Positions 25,395 through 38,944 are shown, numbered from the stretch's first letter. The stretch: DNA of 64,000 bases from Scenedesmus sp. ARA3 (GCA_004335835.1 RWJK01001849.1:248001-312000), one strand, 5' to 3'. Numbers and translations are program-made. Notes: generated from the sequence alone by a model not told the origin.

Positions 25395-28300
25395 CCGAAC
25401 AAGGAACGCATGTCACGTTCCAAAAGCTCACACATGTGGTCGGATGAATACGGCAAAACTCGGAAAGCAGACAAAGCACTATCAAACCAACGTCGAAATA
25501 TGTTGCTTACCTTGTGCGGTGCGCTCCTATGCCAAAGGGGTGGAAGCGTCCCACAGCTGCTGACCCAGACTTGCACTGCGCCTGGGCAGGTGCTGGTGCT
25601 CCCACGCAGTGCTCCACTAACATTTTGCTGTTTATGGTTGCACTAGCTGCGCATAGTCAGCTTCTGCTGCAGGTCAACTGTAGAAGCTGGCGCGCCAAAA
25701 TGTCCTGCTGAGCACAAGACGGGTCCACTTGGGTTGCAGCACGGATATGACTTGTTTCAGCTTCGAAACAATGAAAGCAGAAGCTAGTACTGTCTGCTGC
25801 TGAGCGCGCTGCCAGCACATGCAACAAGGTGTCTCGAAAGGGATGTCAGCTGCAGTTGCGGGCACGCCTGGTAGAACAGCACACTAACACATCGCTATCC
25901 GTCTGATCACCAGTGCCTCAAACTGAAAGGCTCTGAGCGTCGTCTGAGATGTGATGCGTTGGCACTTGAAGCGAAAGCAACAATGCCTATGCATTCAGCT
26001 GCGTGTGGCTTGTGACCTTCGGCGTCTGCAAAGTGGTTGCTACTGTTTGGCAGTATTATTCGTCTCAATGCACGTCCGCTGTGTGTGCTCTTTCTATGCG
26101 GTGGGTGTCAAAACCCAAACCTCATGTACAGGATTTCTGGCATGGGCCCCAGCAATCCCTGCAACCGTGCCACTCGACGTAATCATTCTACAAGCTTTTA
26201 CATTTGAATGTTGCGTTCGAACATCTTGGGATATCAACTGTGGGCGACAGGAGCTCCGCTGCCCTTCATCAGAGAGAGTTAAGGGTTTTCTGTCGTGCGC
26301 GCATGCATGCACTGCACTGTGGCACATGCCTCCAGCAAAGCTTGTGTTGCAGCCCCATGCCAGACCAGCTTGGGAACATAATCTAATCATTTGGCATTGC
26401 AAATGTTACTCTGTACTAAAAATAGTCCAGCGGTTGATGCACCGAAGCAGCGTCATAACAGCGAGCTGCCTGGGCCCATCATCAAAGAAGCACTACACGT
26501 ACAGTACAGTGCCAGCCACACAATGGCACGGACGGTGCATGCACAGCGTTGCCGAGCAATCAAAGACAATCAACTCATAGCCAAAGCCCCAACTGTACAA
26601 ACGCTGCGGCAAAATCTTCTGAGCAAAGACTACAACTTTCAACTCTAACATGCGTTGCAGCGTACCCCTGGCAGGCGAGTTTGCATGCCCAGGCCACAAG
26701 CAGCCTGCGATCAAAATTGGCTGTGGCACTGAGGTGTGTGCATGGTATGCTGCCACAGTTCAGAGTGGCAGTGAGCCACAAGCAAGGGAGGCAAGGCAGA
26801 CAGCGCCGCTGCTGCATATCAACACACTGCAGGATGCTGATCTGCTGGCACGCCACAAACCAACCGGCCAGCACAGCAGCACCAGAATGAGCAGAGCTCA
26901 GAAGCGGGTACATCCCCGCACATTGCAGCAGGCCTCGGCCCTTGCAGGGCCCTCCACACACAGCAGTAACAAGCTAGAAGCTCACCCCAAGAACACACAG
27001 CTTGCACTCACAGCACAGACAGCCCCCACAAAACACACCAGACCTGCCCAGCCGCACACGACGTAGTGCACTAAGCACGTGCGTATTGCGCCTGCATGCA
27101 TCCTGGGGTGCTGTAGTGGTGGTGCTGGCAGCTGTTTGCATTGCATGGGAGTGAGCGTCAACAAGGACAGAGCACTATCAGACAAGCAATCGACGTATGC
27201 TGGCATGCCATGTCCATCATGGACGACTATGATAGCCGTGCGAGCAGGCACCCTTTTAAACAGCACATGTGGCGTGTGGTTGAAAGCTGCGTGGCTGCCA
27301 ACCTGCCAAAATCAGCAACACATCCCAAGCTGGCTGATGACAACTACTGCCAGGCTTATCCTCTGTGTGATGTGTTGCTGCACTCAAATCTAGAACGTCG
27401 CCAGGTGACCTTGCTGCCATGACACAGCTGCTCACATGACTCTCTGGCGGGCGATTGCACTGCTGCTGTAACTCTGCCGTAAGGAGCCAGGCACAGCATG
27501 CAAGTGCCGCACAACCATGCAGCAACTGGCGGGTTTAGCATGTACTGACAACTAAACATGACACTACCAATGCATGACCAAGGGCCGTGTGCTGCATTGA
27601 AGACCTTGAAGGGCCCCAACTCTGTGCAACAGCACAACTCTGTAGACCAAACTACAACAACTACTACTGTTAGTCAACATATATGTAGATGCACTATGAG
27701 CAGGAACTGTGCAGTGGCAAGTTGCCTGCGATGTGTTCAGTGGGGGCATGATGCTCAGCAAAGGCCAGTTGTAATGGTGTGTATGTGGAGCCAGTCAGAG
27801 TGGTCTCCGAATGACCTGCCACAATGAGCTGTTGCTATTGCAGCAACAACCCAGCAGTATGTATCAGCCAGTGCAGGATCCAGAAGGTGACCGCAGGCCT
27901 GCCTCAGGCAGCTGACCCAGAACACAAGCAGCGGCAGTTGACCGCTGTTTTCTGCTGGCGTAGTGCATTTCCACCTCCTGAACAACCCTGCTTCCCTGTC
28001 ACATGCTAGTCAAGGGTGTGATGGACGATGCAATGCTATGATAGCTGTGCATCCAAACTGGTGCTGCACAGCAGCTGCTGTCAGAGCAGTAGTGCCCACA
28101 TGCAGCAGCCGCTACAGCATCGTGCAAACACATGCCCATACTGTTGCCAGCTACGCAAGTCGTGCCAAGATGGCCGCACTCTTGCAGCTGACTGAGCAGA
28201 AGCAGACACTTGCACACCAACAATGTACACCACCCGTAGTCAGCATAGACGCCGCTCCCGACGGTGACACCGCTGCCCACACGCTGAGGATGATGACACC

Positions 28301-30165
28301 GCCCTGAGATGGGCATATGCCTATAGCTGCCTGCGCCAAGAACAAAAACTACAACCGTACGTGACCCTTTTGGGTGCTGCCGAACAGCCAGACTGTTGAT
28401 ATCAACAGCAAACTACAGAGCATGGCTATGCTAGCAAGTTGTTGTAGTCGACGCTGAACATTGTGCCACGCAGCACCGCCATGGCACCAACAGCAGCAAC
28501 AGCACAAGTGCATAAACAAGAGCCAGGCAGGCGCAGCTTGCAGCACCTGATCCTGTCCCTGTATCATGTTGCATGCAGCTGCCGCCCGCACACAGCAGGT
28601 GCAGCTGCAAGCAGGATTGCCTAATCACTGTTGTATCATTGCAACCACAGACACATGTAGAATGCAGGTTGGGCTTCCGCATGTTGTGCACGTCTGCATC
28701 TGTGACGTCCTTCCTTGCCTGGCATGCCCAAGCAGGACGCATATGCACATGCTGCGCATGCCATGCTTGGTCTTCAGATGCACGCTTCGGCATCCTACCA
28801 AGGATGCTCGAGCCGTTCCGTACACAGTTATGCCCCCAAAACCCAGACGCCCTTTTCAGGGTGTCGTGGCATTACCCACTCATTGCAGGAATGCAGCAAT
28901 GCAAGTGCTGTGTGTCCTGACGAACAAAATGACACCCCTGCAATGAAATGCACTACACAACTGCAAAGCTATTCAATGAATTGGCTGACGAATCGCCGTG
29001 TGACTAGTCAACAGCAGTGCTCCCCTTGCACAGGGGCGACAAGTATTCGCTCCCACTAGTCAAATATGACACTAGTCAAATACACGCAACAACAAGCAAC
29101 GGAAGCATATATGATGCACGGTGTTCTAAATGCGTCAACTCCTGCAATTATGCACGTCAAAGAATAGGTATAGATACAAGGGGTCTTGACTGCGCCGGCT
29201 GGAAGGCCCTCGCAAGCAACAGTCAAGTCTGGTCAAACCAAAGCCCACCTTGACCATCCAAGCCTGCATGGCAGCAGCAGCAGCCATGCGCTCAACTGCC
29301 AGCCACACGTTGCAGTGCAGCGGCAGAAGCAGGCAAGAGCCCGGCATCAATGCCCCAAGCAGTTCCACATGCCCATGGCAGATGCTTGTGCCCCATGCTC
29401 AGCACAGTGCAGGTGCAACTCCATGCATGCCATGCGCATGCCATGCTATGCAACTGCCGTGCAGGCAAACATGAATATGGACTGCGCCCTGACGCGCGCA
29501 TGATCAGCCAACCTTTGACCGCTGCAGATCAACACACGCGTGGCACCAGCAGCTGCAAGCTGGCAGCCTGCAGCAAAAACTGCAGCCACCGCCACACCGA
29601 GTGCTTGGGCTTCATTTGCTGCGCTCAACCCAGCAGCAAGACCTGCTGCCACCGGCTGTCTTGGCATTGGTTGCAGCACGCAACAGATTGTGCACCTCTT
29701 GACGCACCAGATGGCAGCAATTTGAAGGCCAGCTGGTGCAGGCTTCACTGAAACAGCGTACATCAGTGCTGCTTGCAGCACCATCGGGTGGCGCAGCACC
29801 CAACAACTGTCGGTCTCGCGCACAGGCAAGGCACCCACCCAGGCATGCATGGATTGAGTGCGATCAGTCAAACTTTGCTGACCTGTTCACGGCACACGAA
29901 CGTCATGACGATAGTTGCTGCACCACCAGGCAGCACCACCGCCTGCCTGCAGCTGAGACACCTGTGCATGGCTGCAAGCCAAGCATCATTTCGAACGATT
30001 GTAGCAGCACACACAGCCTGCCTCCACCGTGCAGCTGCCAGCGCGGCACAGTGTACACGCAGCGCCCAGCAGGCAGCATGCAATCCCTTCAAGTCTGATG
30101 CAGGCTGTGCTATGACTGCAACCTGCTGCTGCTCCTGCAGCAGCGTCAGCACCACCACCCGCCAC
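25395..30165. other. intergenic, 4.8 kb, no gene supported
   Basis: Mixed-composition spacer. One weak minus-strand frame around 29446-29871 is Ala-rich and open but has no splice context or recognisable motif. Short direct repeats of ACTAGTCAA occur near 29004-29085. No RNA gene or mobile element is recognised. Confidence 0.45.
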
Positions 30166-30859
30166 CTACATCGCTCCCTGCGCTGCAACACCACCATCCA
30201 CCACAGCACACTGCTGCAGCTCATCTGCAGCAGCAGCAGCAGCAGCGTCGCCAGCATCAGGCGGCGCTACAGCTGCAGCACTGCCAGCTGCCACATCCCC
30301 CATCTCTGTATCGCAGTCATCAAGCACACAGCCGCCGTCACAGTCACCCTCATCCACCGCCTGCGCCAGCACTGCCTGCAGCATGCTGCCATCATCCTCA
30401 GCATCATCATCACAACCACCACCAGCAGCAGCAGCACCATCCCCTGCACCCTCACCCTCTCCTGCAGCAGCAGCAGCAGCGTACGCCGCCGCCATCTGCG
30501 CTGCGGCCGCCTCGCCGCCGCCCACTGTCACAAACGTGGGCAGCGAGCCGCTGCCGACCTTGCCCAGGCTGTCAAATTTCAAAAAGCTGTCGCAGGGCTG
30601 CAAGTTCCCGGCCATCTTCACGCTGTCGTTCGCAGCAGCAGACGCCGCCCAGGCCACTGCATCATCCTCGCCTAGCTCTGTCTGCAGCAGCGTGGCAAAG
30701 CTGGGTGGCTCTGGCAGCTCCCTGCAGGCCCTTTTCAGTGGGCTCATTGCCTCAGCGCCAGCCTCACTGAATGCTGCTGCACTGGAAGCAGCGAGGCCGA
30801 AGGGGCCCGAGCAGGGCTGGCTGCGCTTGAGGGGGCTGGAGCAGGCAGCCATGCCTGTG

Positions 30860-30892
<33 letters not shown>

Positions 30893-33160
30893 AGGTCGGC
30901 CAGCAGGCTGCCTGGGGCAGAGGAGGCTGGGTGCTGCTGCTGCAGTGATGCGTGTGCAGGGCTTGCTGCAGCAGCGTCAGGAGGTCCTGGGTCGCTTGCA
31001 GCTGGGGACGCCTGCCGGCTGTGGTGCGTGGCAAACAGGTGCGGGTTTGCTGCGGCAGCTGCCATGCCAGAAGCAGCACCCTGCTGCTGCTGCTGCTCGA
31101 AGCTGATGCTTGGCTGCATGCCCATCATGGCATTGCTGCTCACTGGCATCGCCATCACCTGCGGCATGCAGCCGTAGCCGCCTGCTGCTGCTGCCATGCC
31201 GCCGCTGCTGCACATCTGCTGCTGCATGCCCTGTTGCACGCAGTAGCCCGCGCTCACTGCTGCTGCCATTGACATCGGCACCAGCACTGGCACAGACATG
31301 GACATGCAGTTGGCTGGCATGGCAGCTGCCTCGCCCCCGCCCATCTGCTGCTGGTGCTGGTACATTGCCATGCTGCCTGTCCCAGACTGCCCAGACTGAC
31401 CGACATACCCAAGTATGCTGCCTTGCATGCCTTGCATGTTGCTGGGCATGCCAGGCGCGTCCATGCCGGCAGCAGCAGCGGCGTCTATGGCTGGGCTTGT
31501 TGCAGACAGCCTGCTGGGGCCGTGGCGCTGCTTGCCGCCGCCTTGCATGCAGACAATGCCGGCGCCACGAGGCAGGTAGTTCACGCCTGGCACATTGCCT
31601 CCCGCAGACTGCCCCATCATTGCCTGTTGCTGCTGCTGCTGCTGCTGTGGTGGCAGCATCATCATGCCGGTGTTGCTGCAGCTGCCAGGTGGCAGTACAG
31701 GGCTGCAAGTTGTACTGCCGCTACAGCCGCTGGCCGTACCGCAGCCCCTCGCCAGCAGCGCCTGCTGCTCACGGTCCCTGATCAGTGCCATGAGCTGCTG
31801 CTGCTGCTGCGGCTGCAGCTGCAGGGACAGCAGCACCTGCCGCACATGCTCCTGCCAGGCAGGCTTGTCGGCATCTGACTTTGGTGGCAGCGGGAAGTGC
31901 TGCAGCAGGCCAGACAGCTGCAGCAGCTGCTGCTGTTGCTCTGGCTGCTGCTGCTGCTGCTGCTGCTGGGCTCCCCTGCTGATTGGAATCGGCATGCTGT
32001 GCTGCACCTGTGGCTGCTGGCGATACTGCGGCTGGCCATACTGCCCCAGCTGCTGCTGTTGCTGATGCTGCTGGGCATTGCTGCCATAGTACAGCACCTG
32101 CATTGCTGGCTGCTGCTGCTGCTGCTGCTCCTGCTGCAGCGTGGCCTCCATGATGCTCATGTGCTGGTGGTGCTGCCCCCCCGAGGAGCCGGGCCTGCTG
32201 CGGCTGCCGCCTGCCATGGCCTGATCCATCAGCATCTCCATCAGAGGGTCAGACACAAGGTCATCGGTGCGCGGAATGTACGCGCCCTGGTTGTGCTGCT
32301 GCTGCTGCTGCTGCTGGTTTGAGGCGTCATGCACAGAGGCGCCCTGCTGGGCGGAGGCTTCAGCTCCTCTGCCCTGCTCCTGCCAGCCACCCAGCTGCTG
32401 CTGCTGCTGCTGGTCTGCTGGCACAGGCCCCTCATGCATAGGGGAGTCCATTGCAAGCAGCGAGCAGAGCTGGCTGCTCAGCGCAGCGGTGGGCGAGGGG
32501 TCTGCAGATGCAGCCTCCCTAGCAAGCAGCATGCTTGCTGCTGCACTGGAGGGGCCGCTGCCAGCAGCTGCTACTGCTGGCGACGCAGCTTGCCCATCAA
32601 TGGGGCTGCTCGTGCTGGCACGCTGCGCATTGGCATTGCAGCTGGGAGACGCCCCGTAGCTGCTGTACCCGCTGCTGCTGGCGTAGCAGCCGGTGTCACT
32701 CATCTGCCGGAGGTTGTCTGGCTTTGACTCAAACTCAATCCACTGCGAGGGCCGGCCTGAGGCGCCTGCAGGGCCTGCCGGCGCGCTGTGTGCACCATCA
32801 GCATCACGCCAGTCTGCTGCTGCTGCTGCCGCCGCCTGCGACTTGGTGCGCACTGGCGGCAAGCCGCGCATCATGTGCTCAAAGCTGCAGCCTGCTGTGC
32901 TGTTTGGCGCGCTGCTGCTGAGCACGTGGGTGGGTTGCAGGAGCTGCTGGTTGGCTGCAGCCTGCTGCAGGGCGGGCGGCCACATTGCTGCTGCATTGCC
33001 GGTGCCAGAGCCTGGGTAGCCAGTGCTGCAGACGCGCAGCTGGAGCTTGCTGTCTTCATCGTTGCCTGCAGCGGTACCATAGCAGCGCTGGTTGCTGACC
33101 TCCACAGCCACCCAGCCATCAGCCGTCTGCTGGTACTGCTGCTGCTGCTGCTGCTGGGCA

Positions 33161-33193
<33 letters not shown>

Positions 33194-35412
33194 GAGTACT
33201 GCTGCTGCTGCTGGTATGCATACTGCTGCCAGTTGTAGTTGGCCTGCTGCTGCAGCTCCTGCTGCTGCATCCACTGCAAGCTGGCCGGCTGCTGCTGCTG
33301 CTGCCAACCCTCGTCACCGCCTTGGCTGATTGCAATCGGCATGCCGCTAGCAGCAGCAGCGTTCACTACTGCTGCCAGCCGCACCCCTGCAGCAACATCT
33401 GGCGGCAGCATCTGCTGCTTGCTGCTGCTTGGTGAAGCGCATGACGCTGCCATGTCACTGACAACGGTAGGGCTGTCATTTGCCACAGCTGGCTGGTTCA
33501 TCAGGTTGTACATGCCGCAAGGTGTGGGAGGTTCCATGCCCAGCAGTTTGCCACCCTGGGCACGCTGCTGCTGCTGCTGCACGTACTGATTGTGTGCTGC
33601 TGCTGCTGCGCTGTTTGGGCGAGCGCCCCCTGCCATGCTGCTGCCTGATGGCGGCCGTGCATGCTGCTGCTTGGTGTGGGGCAGCTCCTCAGACTGGAGA
33701 GACAAGTGACAGTCGCAGGAGACACAGCAGCAGTTGCGTCAGTGCATGACATTCCTGAATAAGGCTTAACAAGGGTTGCGGCGCTGTGCTAATGTCATGT
33801 AGACATAGTAGCTGCGGCATACTACGCCACACTCTCTGGCACAAAGCACCAGATGCACATTGGTCGCCGCAGATTGGGCGCTGCTGTTTCTTTTGATAGC
33901 CCACCTGCGCAAGCGACTGCGCGCGCGTGTTGGTGGTTGTGCTGCCAGACCGTGCCAGTGGCACCCGGTCATTACAAGCGCCAGCTGGCGCTCCGTCCCC
34001 ACTGTAGCTGCTGCGGGTGCGTGCAGGTCCATTGCCTGCTGCTGCACGCATGGGCGGCACACCGACTGGCACTTGGTCTGCCCTGTGTGGTGCTGCGTGC
34101 TCGTCTGCAGCTGCTGTGTCTGCTGGCTGCTTGGCATTTGAGGGATCAGGCATGACCTGGGTGAGCAGGTTGCAGCAGCAACGTTAGGACAAAAGTGGGG
34201 TCAGTTTTGAAGGGTCAACTGGTTCAGGATTGAGCAGCGAGGCTCAGCAACAGCCGGATGTGACTAGAGGCAGGTGGTGATGCTAGCTGGCGGCTGCAGG
34301 AGCGGCATGCCAGGACTGCAGGATGCGCTGCGTCCTGGGACTGCACTAGCTGCTGGCAGCAGGTGCCTGCAATGTGAGGACCATGCAGGGTTTACTTGAG
34401 GTGCAAGCCGCTGCCGTCGTATGATGCTGTGGGTGCGGCTCTATGCTGCTGGCGGTGTTGCTCCTGCTATGTGCTGCATCGTGCTGCTGCTGTTGCCGCT
34501 GCTGTGCGTACCTCTGTGATGAGCTTTGCTGACTCAGGCACATGCGCCAGCGACCGCAGCTGCTTCAGCAGGTCAGCGTCGAGCGAGCTGCTGAACCCTG
34601 GCGTGGCATACGCCCAGGAGGTGCCCTTGTCATTCGTGATGAACATGAACACCTGAGGCAGCAGCAGCAGCAGGATGAGTCGGCAGTGCGTCAAGGGGCA
34701 GGAACGGTGCAGCTGCTGGATGCGGAGAACTGCCGCACGCAAGTGATTGCTTGCTGGCTGTCATGACTATGCCAGTGGCATCTATACCAGCCAAGTATGG
34801 CCGGCTCTGAGTGTGCAAGCATACCCATGCACCTGCAGTCTGCAGGCAACATGTGCTTGTGCTCTGTGCGACTGTTCCTGCAAGCTGCTGCTACATAGTA
34901 CAGTTGACTAGCGGTGCAACGGTGTTCCGCCCACCTTGGCGTCTGTCAGAGCATTCAGCTGGTATGCTTTGAGCACAAGCCCCTTCTTGCGCTTGCTGAA
35001 CGCCTGCCTGATTTGGTCAGAGCCCTGCAAAGCACAGAAACAAGCAGCAGCGGTGTGTGTTTGCCACAACGTAGTCAGCATGCGGCCTGTAATGGCCCTA
35101 GTATCCAGTGTCATGGCTGAAAAGGCATAAACCAGTGATGCAAGGTTATGCGGGTGCTGCTCTGCATGCATGCGGTGGTGCACGCTGCTCCAGTACAGCA
35201 GCCTTTGTACTGCTGCTGCGCACCTGTGGGCGCTGGTGTGATTTGCGCCTGGGCTTAGCTTTGTGCTGTGCTGGGCCCATCTCATCTTCACTGTCATCGT
35301 CATCTGGACACATGTCCTCCCGCTCGTACCGAGCCATGCGGGCAGTGATGAGGCCCGATCTCCTGCTGCTGCTGATGGGCCCTCCACCTCTGCACCGCGC
35401 CTGCACATGCAA
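30166..35412 (-). CDS. SRF-type MADS-box transcription factor with giant low-complexity tail
   Basis: Exons 35412-35224, 35024-34935, 34652-34512, 34156-33905 and 33693-30166, all phase 0 with GT-AG sites; about 1,399 residues from the ATG at 35412, or 1,374 from the ATG at 35337 (MARYERED). An acidic stretch (DDDDSEDE) precedes the MADS box. The second half of the box is clear: IRQAFSKRKKGLVLKAYQLN, then ALTDAKVFMFITND, KGTSWAYATPGFSS. The first half, KPRRKSHQRPQGSDQ, keeps the length and basic charge but not the usual GRxKIxI residues. By family knowledge such proteins bind CArG-like DNA as dimers in the nucleus. The last exon alone encodes 1,175 residues, mostly Gln, Ala, Met and Gly; most MADS proteins are 200-450 residues. 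No K domain is visible, which fits the SRF (type I) side. Confidence 0.88.
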
Positions 35413-36830
35413 GATACATATATCTTCTTGACTTCTCGTAATGTTCAGGGTGCAGTGGGACGTCGCATGTAAGCACAGACTCAGAGCACCCGGTCAACAA
35501 ATCCCTGCCAGGGTGAACCTGCTTCGCCGTAACCGAACCCGCTGCATACGTGCAAGGTTGCTCCACTATGTATACCTATTTTGCACCACCCGTATTGCTT
35601 TGTCTCGGCGGCTACACTTGCTGCTGAATTTGGCTCTCTGACGTCAGAGCACCTGGTCGCTGTGGTCTCGATCAGGCTGCCGCTGCGGCACAGTCCGCGT
35701 CTGTCACCCGCGTTTGCTCACTTTGAGAGCTGCTTCCCCCAGCGACACGTCCTTAGTGCTGTGAGACTGATTGCTGAAAAGTAAGACCCCGCTTTAGCGA
35801 GTCTGACGGCAACCAATGCGTGCACTTTCTACAATATGCTCAGGACTGCCGAAAAACTAGTAGCAAGTATTGCAGATTGGTCTTGGTCTGGCGTAGGCGT
35901 AAAGCCAAACTTTGAACACACTGTTCGTGGGTTGTCAAGGTCATTAAGTCCATCAGAACTGATTGTTGCATTCAATCATCGGTGCCAAACAGCATGGGAC
36001 GTGCACTAATGGAAATGCTGAATCGATGCATGCCAGGTCAGCATCAGGGTGCAGGGGGTGACAACTGTGCTACGCCATGACCAGCATCGATTTGCGCAGC
36101 ACACATTCAATAATGTAATGTAAGTACGGTAGCAACATATCCGTTAGCCTTGGTGAGCAATCTGAGCGTGTCACTGGAGGAGCAGGAAGGACCACATGCC
36201 CTAGTGAGAACGTCATCTGCTGGTCACAGCACCAGTATGCTCTTGCGCCCATATGGGCCTGTCAGTACATGCATACTCACATACAGTAAAACCGCATAGG
36301 GCTCCAGGTTTCAGCCATGTTTACACTGAGTTCCCATGATGGCGTACCCCGCGTATGTCTGACCTGCCAGGCGTTGGCAGCACCTGCACACGTCAGTCAC
36401 AACACCACTGGTGGCACCAGCACAGACCTAGCCAACAGCAGCCGCTGCTAGAGGCTGCCAACACGCCATCGGAAGCCGCACTGTGCCTTAAACCGACAAA
36501 CTTGCGGAGTAACCTTGAAAACAACGTGGGCGTCCCAGAGATCTGGCCAAACACAAAGCCTTGAAACCATGCTCTGTATGAACACGCCTGCAACACGCTG
36601 CTTGCCTGTAGTGCTGCGTAGTTTCATAAGTGTTGAAAGGTGTTAACATAAGCTACGACTCGAACGGTAACATACAAAGATGATAATGAAAAGCACCCAC
36701 CAGACAGCACTGGCGCACTCGTGGCCACTGCCCAGCATCTACAGCGATGTGCTGAGCCGCTGCTGGAACACATCCAAGCACAGCACGCTGACAATCAGGA
36801 TGCACTCGCTCTGTCAACGGCACGCCAGCG
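35413..36830. other. intergenic, upstream of the MADS gene
   Basis: Should hold the MADS promoter. No TATA box or gene is recognisable. Confidence 0.35.
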
Positions 36831-37151
36831 CTACTGCTGCTGCTCCTCTACTTCAGCCACCTCCAGCAGCGGCTGTGGAGGCAGCATGGAGCTGCCAGGC
36901 AGGCCAGGCAGCGGCAGCATGCTGCGCCCACAGTCCAGCTGCTGCAGGCTTGCTGGTGCACCCTCGCCCTGCTGCTGCTCCTGCACCATCAGTGCCCGGG
37001 CCTGCAAGCAGTGCGGCAGTTGCAGGGGCAGTGTACGGTGACCGGTCAATCCAGGCAAGGGGCGCATGCCGGCTCTGTGCGTACACACACCACCACCACC
37101 GTGTGTTGCTACAAATGCAGCGGTGGCGTCGACAGCAGCATTGACAACCAA
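36831..37151 (-). CDS. possible short protein or exon, Gln/Pro/Leu-rich
   Basis: An open frame on the minus strand reads repeats such as SMLPLPGLPGSSMLPPQPL and ends in a Gln run encoded by CAG in the sense strand, which is the orientation seen in real exons here. No splice partners or family were identified, so it may be a fragment or chance. Confidence 0.2.
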   Translation of the reverse strand: MVVNAAVDATAAFVATHGGGGVCTHRAGMRPLPGLTGHRTLPLQLPHCLQARALMVQEQQQGEGAPASLQQLDCGRSMLPLPGLPGSSMLPPQPLLEVAEVEEQQQ

Positions 37152-37593
37152 GAAACTGAGTGTGCTGCCGGCTACATAACAGCAGGGCTAACCCCAGATG
37201 CCGGCTGCATTGCTCCTAGGGTCGTGGCTGTAACGCCTGCTGTAAACTTGCATCATGCCCAACGTGTGGTGTTTGGCCTTGTGTAGGCATGCAGCTGCCT
37301 CGTGTGGCGCGTAGCTGGCTCCTACAAATGCACATACCATCCCTCCTGCTTCCCTGCACTATCATTGATGTGTCATGCGGAATAAGGGTACACTGCCGAG
37401 AACGGGACACAACAGGTGCTGCATCGGACTACCCCCCACACCTTGGCAGCGCAGCTGCAAGGTTGACAAAAGGTGCACAACTGCTGAGGTCAATCAGTAC
37501 TGCGTTGAACACCCCCCACATATCATTTTGCACAAAAGTACTGCTGACGATGCTGTACGCCTACCACGGCTCGTCGGCTACTACCACACCATA

Positions 37594-37657
37594 TGACAAT
37601 GCACTTGCACTCAATGCTACTACTTGTCCAGTAGCATTGAGTGCAAGTGCATTGTCA
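37594..37657. repeat. perfect 28-bp inverted repeat with 8-nt loop
   Basis: Arms at 37594-37621 and 37630-37657 are exact reverse complements; the loop is ACTTGTCC. Either strand would fold into a very stable hairpin. It may be a foldback element remnant or a small-RNA precursor. Confidence 0.92.
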
Positions 37658-37694
37658 CATACTAGCAGTCTCACACACACACGCATCTGATGAC

Positions 37695-37839
37695 CACACA
37701 CTACCGTCAGGTGGCTGACACAAGCACTCTAACACCAGCAATCTATCTGCATATACAACAAACTGCTGCAGTTTGTTTTCTTGGCAGATTGATTGCTTGT
37801 GTCAGAGTGCTTGTGTCAGCCACCTGACACTAGTGTGTG
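37695..37839. repeat. long imperfect inverted repeat, about 71-bp arms
   Basis: Arms 37695-37765 and about 37769-37839 pair with about 85 percent identity, including a perfect 25-bp block, around a 3-nt centre. It begins 38 bp after the first hairpin and ends one base from the stop codon of the minus-strand gene at 37841, so it would lie in that gene's 3' UTR. Confidence 0.88.
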
Positions 37840-37840
37840 T

Positions 37841-38944
37841 TCACTGCAAGCCCTGCTGCCGGTGCTGCATGCCCTGCCGCCGCCTTACCTGCTGCTTGGC
37901 TGCATTGTCCCACTTCTCCAGCGTGGTCACTCGTCGCTGCACCACACCCCGCTGCTGCATCTTCTGCTGCGCGTTGGGCAGCCGGCGCTGCCTGTTGCGG
38001 TGCGCCTGCGCCACACGCTTCACCCTGCTTGGAGGGCCCAACTGCGGCAGTGCGCGCTGCAGCATAGCTGGGAACACGCGCTGCGCATTTTGTTTGTGCA
38101 TGGGCATGGGGACAGCAGCAGCAAACAGCAGGCAGAGATGCTTCAGCAACAGCTGCACCACATGAGGGCTGATGACTGCTATCAAGAGCTTTTGAACAGC
38201 CGTCATTCGACATCCTCATCCAAGCATGCGCCCATGCAAACTCTGCTGAAGCACCCGCAGCAGCTTGCAGGGTGCAAGCATACAGAGCAGTGCCCAAACA
38301 ACGACGGCGAGCCGTTCAGCACTGCAGCAGCCAGCCCACATGCATGTGCTAGCATGCATGTGCCCACAGCTCACCACGGGCGGTAGCTGCTGCTGCTGTT
38401 GCTGCTCCAGCTCCAGCTGCTGCTGCAGCAGTAGCATCTGCTGCTCCTCTGGGCAGGGCTTAGGTTTGAAGCAGCGCCGAAGCAGCTGGCACACTCTGAA
38501 GCCGATGAATGCTGTCAAGGCGACAGTGCCGAAGCTGAGGGTGTGTGGGCGTGCTGCTGCCATGTGGCGCTGACCTGGCCGCATGCGTTGACCTGTCCTG
38601 GGGTCAACAACCTTGCCGTTGACTTTGTGGTACACCACAACGCCAGCATCTGCTGGCCGCCTGGGCCTGCACGTTGCATACACCAGCATGAAAGCCGAGA
38701 CAATGGGATGTTGATACAGGCAGTGATGCAGTAAAGGCAAACTTGCAACAATACTGTTGTAGTGCGTTTGAATCCCGCAAAGGGCTTCACCCTTGGACAT
38801 GCAGCGGATGCACCTGACTAGCCGCAGCCACAGCCGCTGCCGCAGCTGCAGCAACAGCAGCAGCAGCAGTAAGGCCATTGGCAGCAGCGGCAGCACTGTA
38901 CCCGTAGCTGCTCTTAGCACTGCTTCAGCAACCACAGGTTGCAC
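37841..38944 (-). CDS. unknown protein with one N-terminal membrane segment and basic tail
   Basis: Exons 38944-38814, 38666-38375 and a last exon ending at 37841. Exons 1 and 2 join in phase (VAG|GTGCAT-like donor AG|GTGCAT, acceptor GTGCAG). The third acceptor is uncertain: CAG at 38153 or CAG near 38079 both keep the frame, giving 220-244 residues. The N-terminus contains a Leu-rich hydrophobic segment ([14 protein letters not shown]), followed by VVVYHKVNGKVVDPRTGQRM, a second possible hydrophobic stretch (FGTVALTAFIGFRVCQLL) and a basic coiled tail (RRLPNAQQKMQQRG). No family is recognised. Confidence 0.45.

Noticed and set aside
30383..31781. Long plus-strand frames opposite the MADS last exon
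   Set aside because: Shadow frames; the minus-strand frame is uninterrupted for 1,175 codons and joins the MADS exons in phase.
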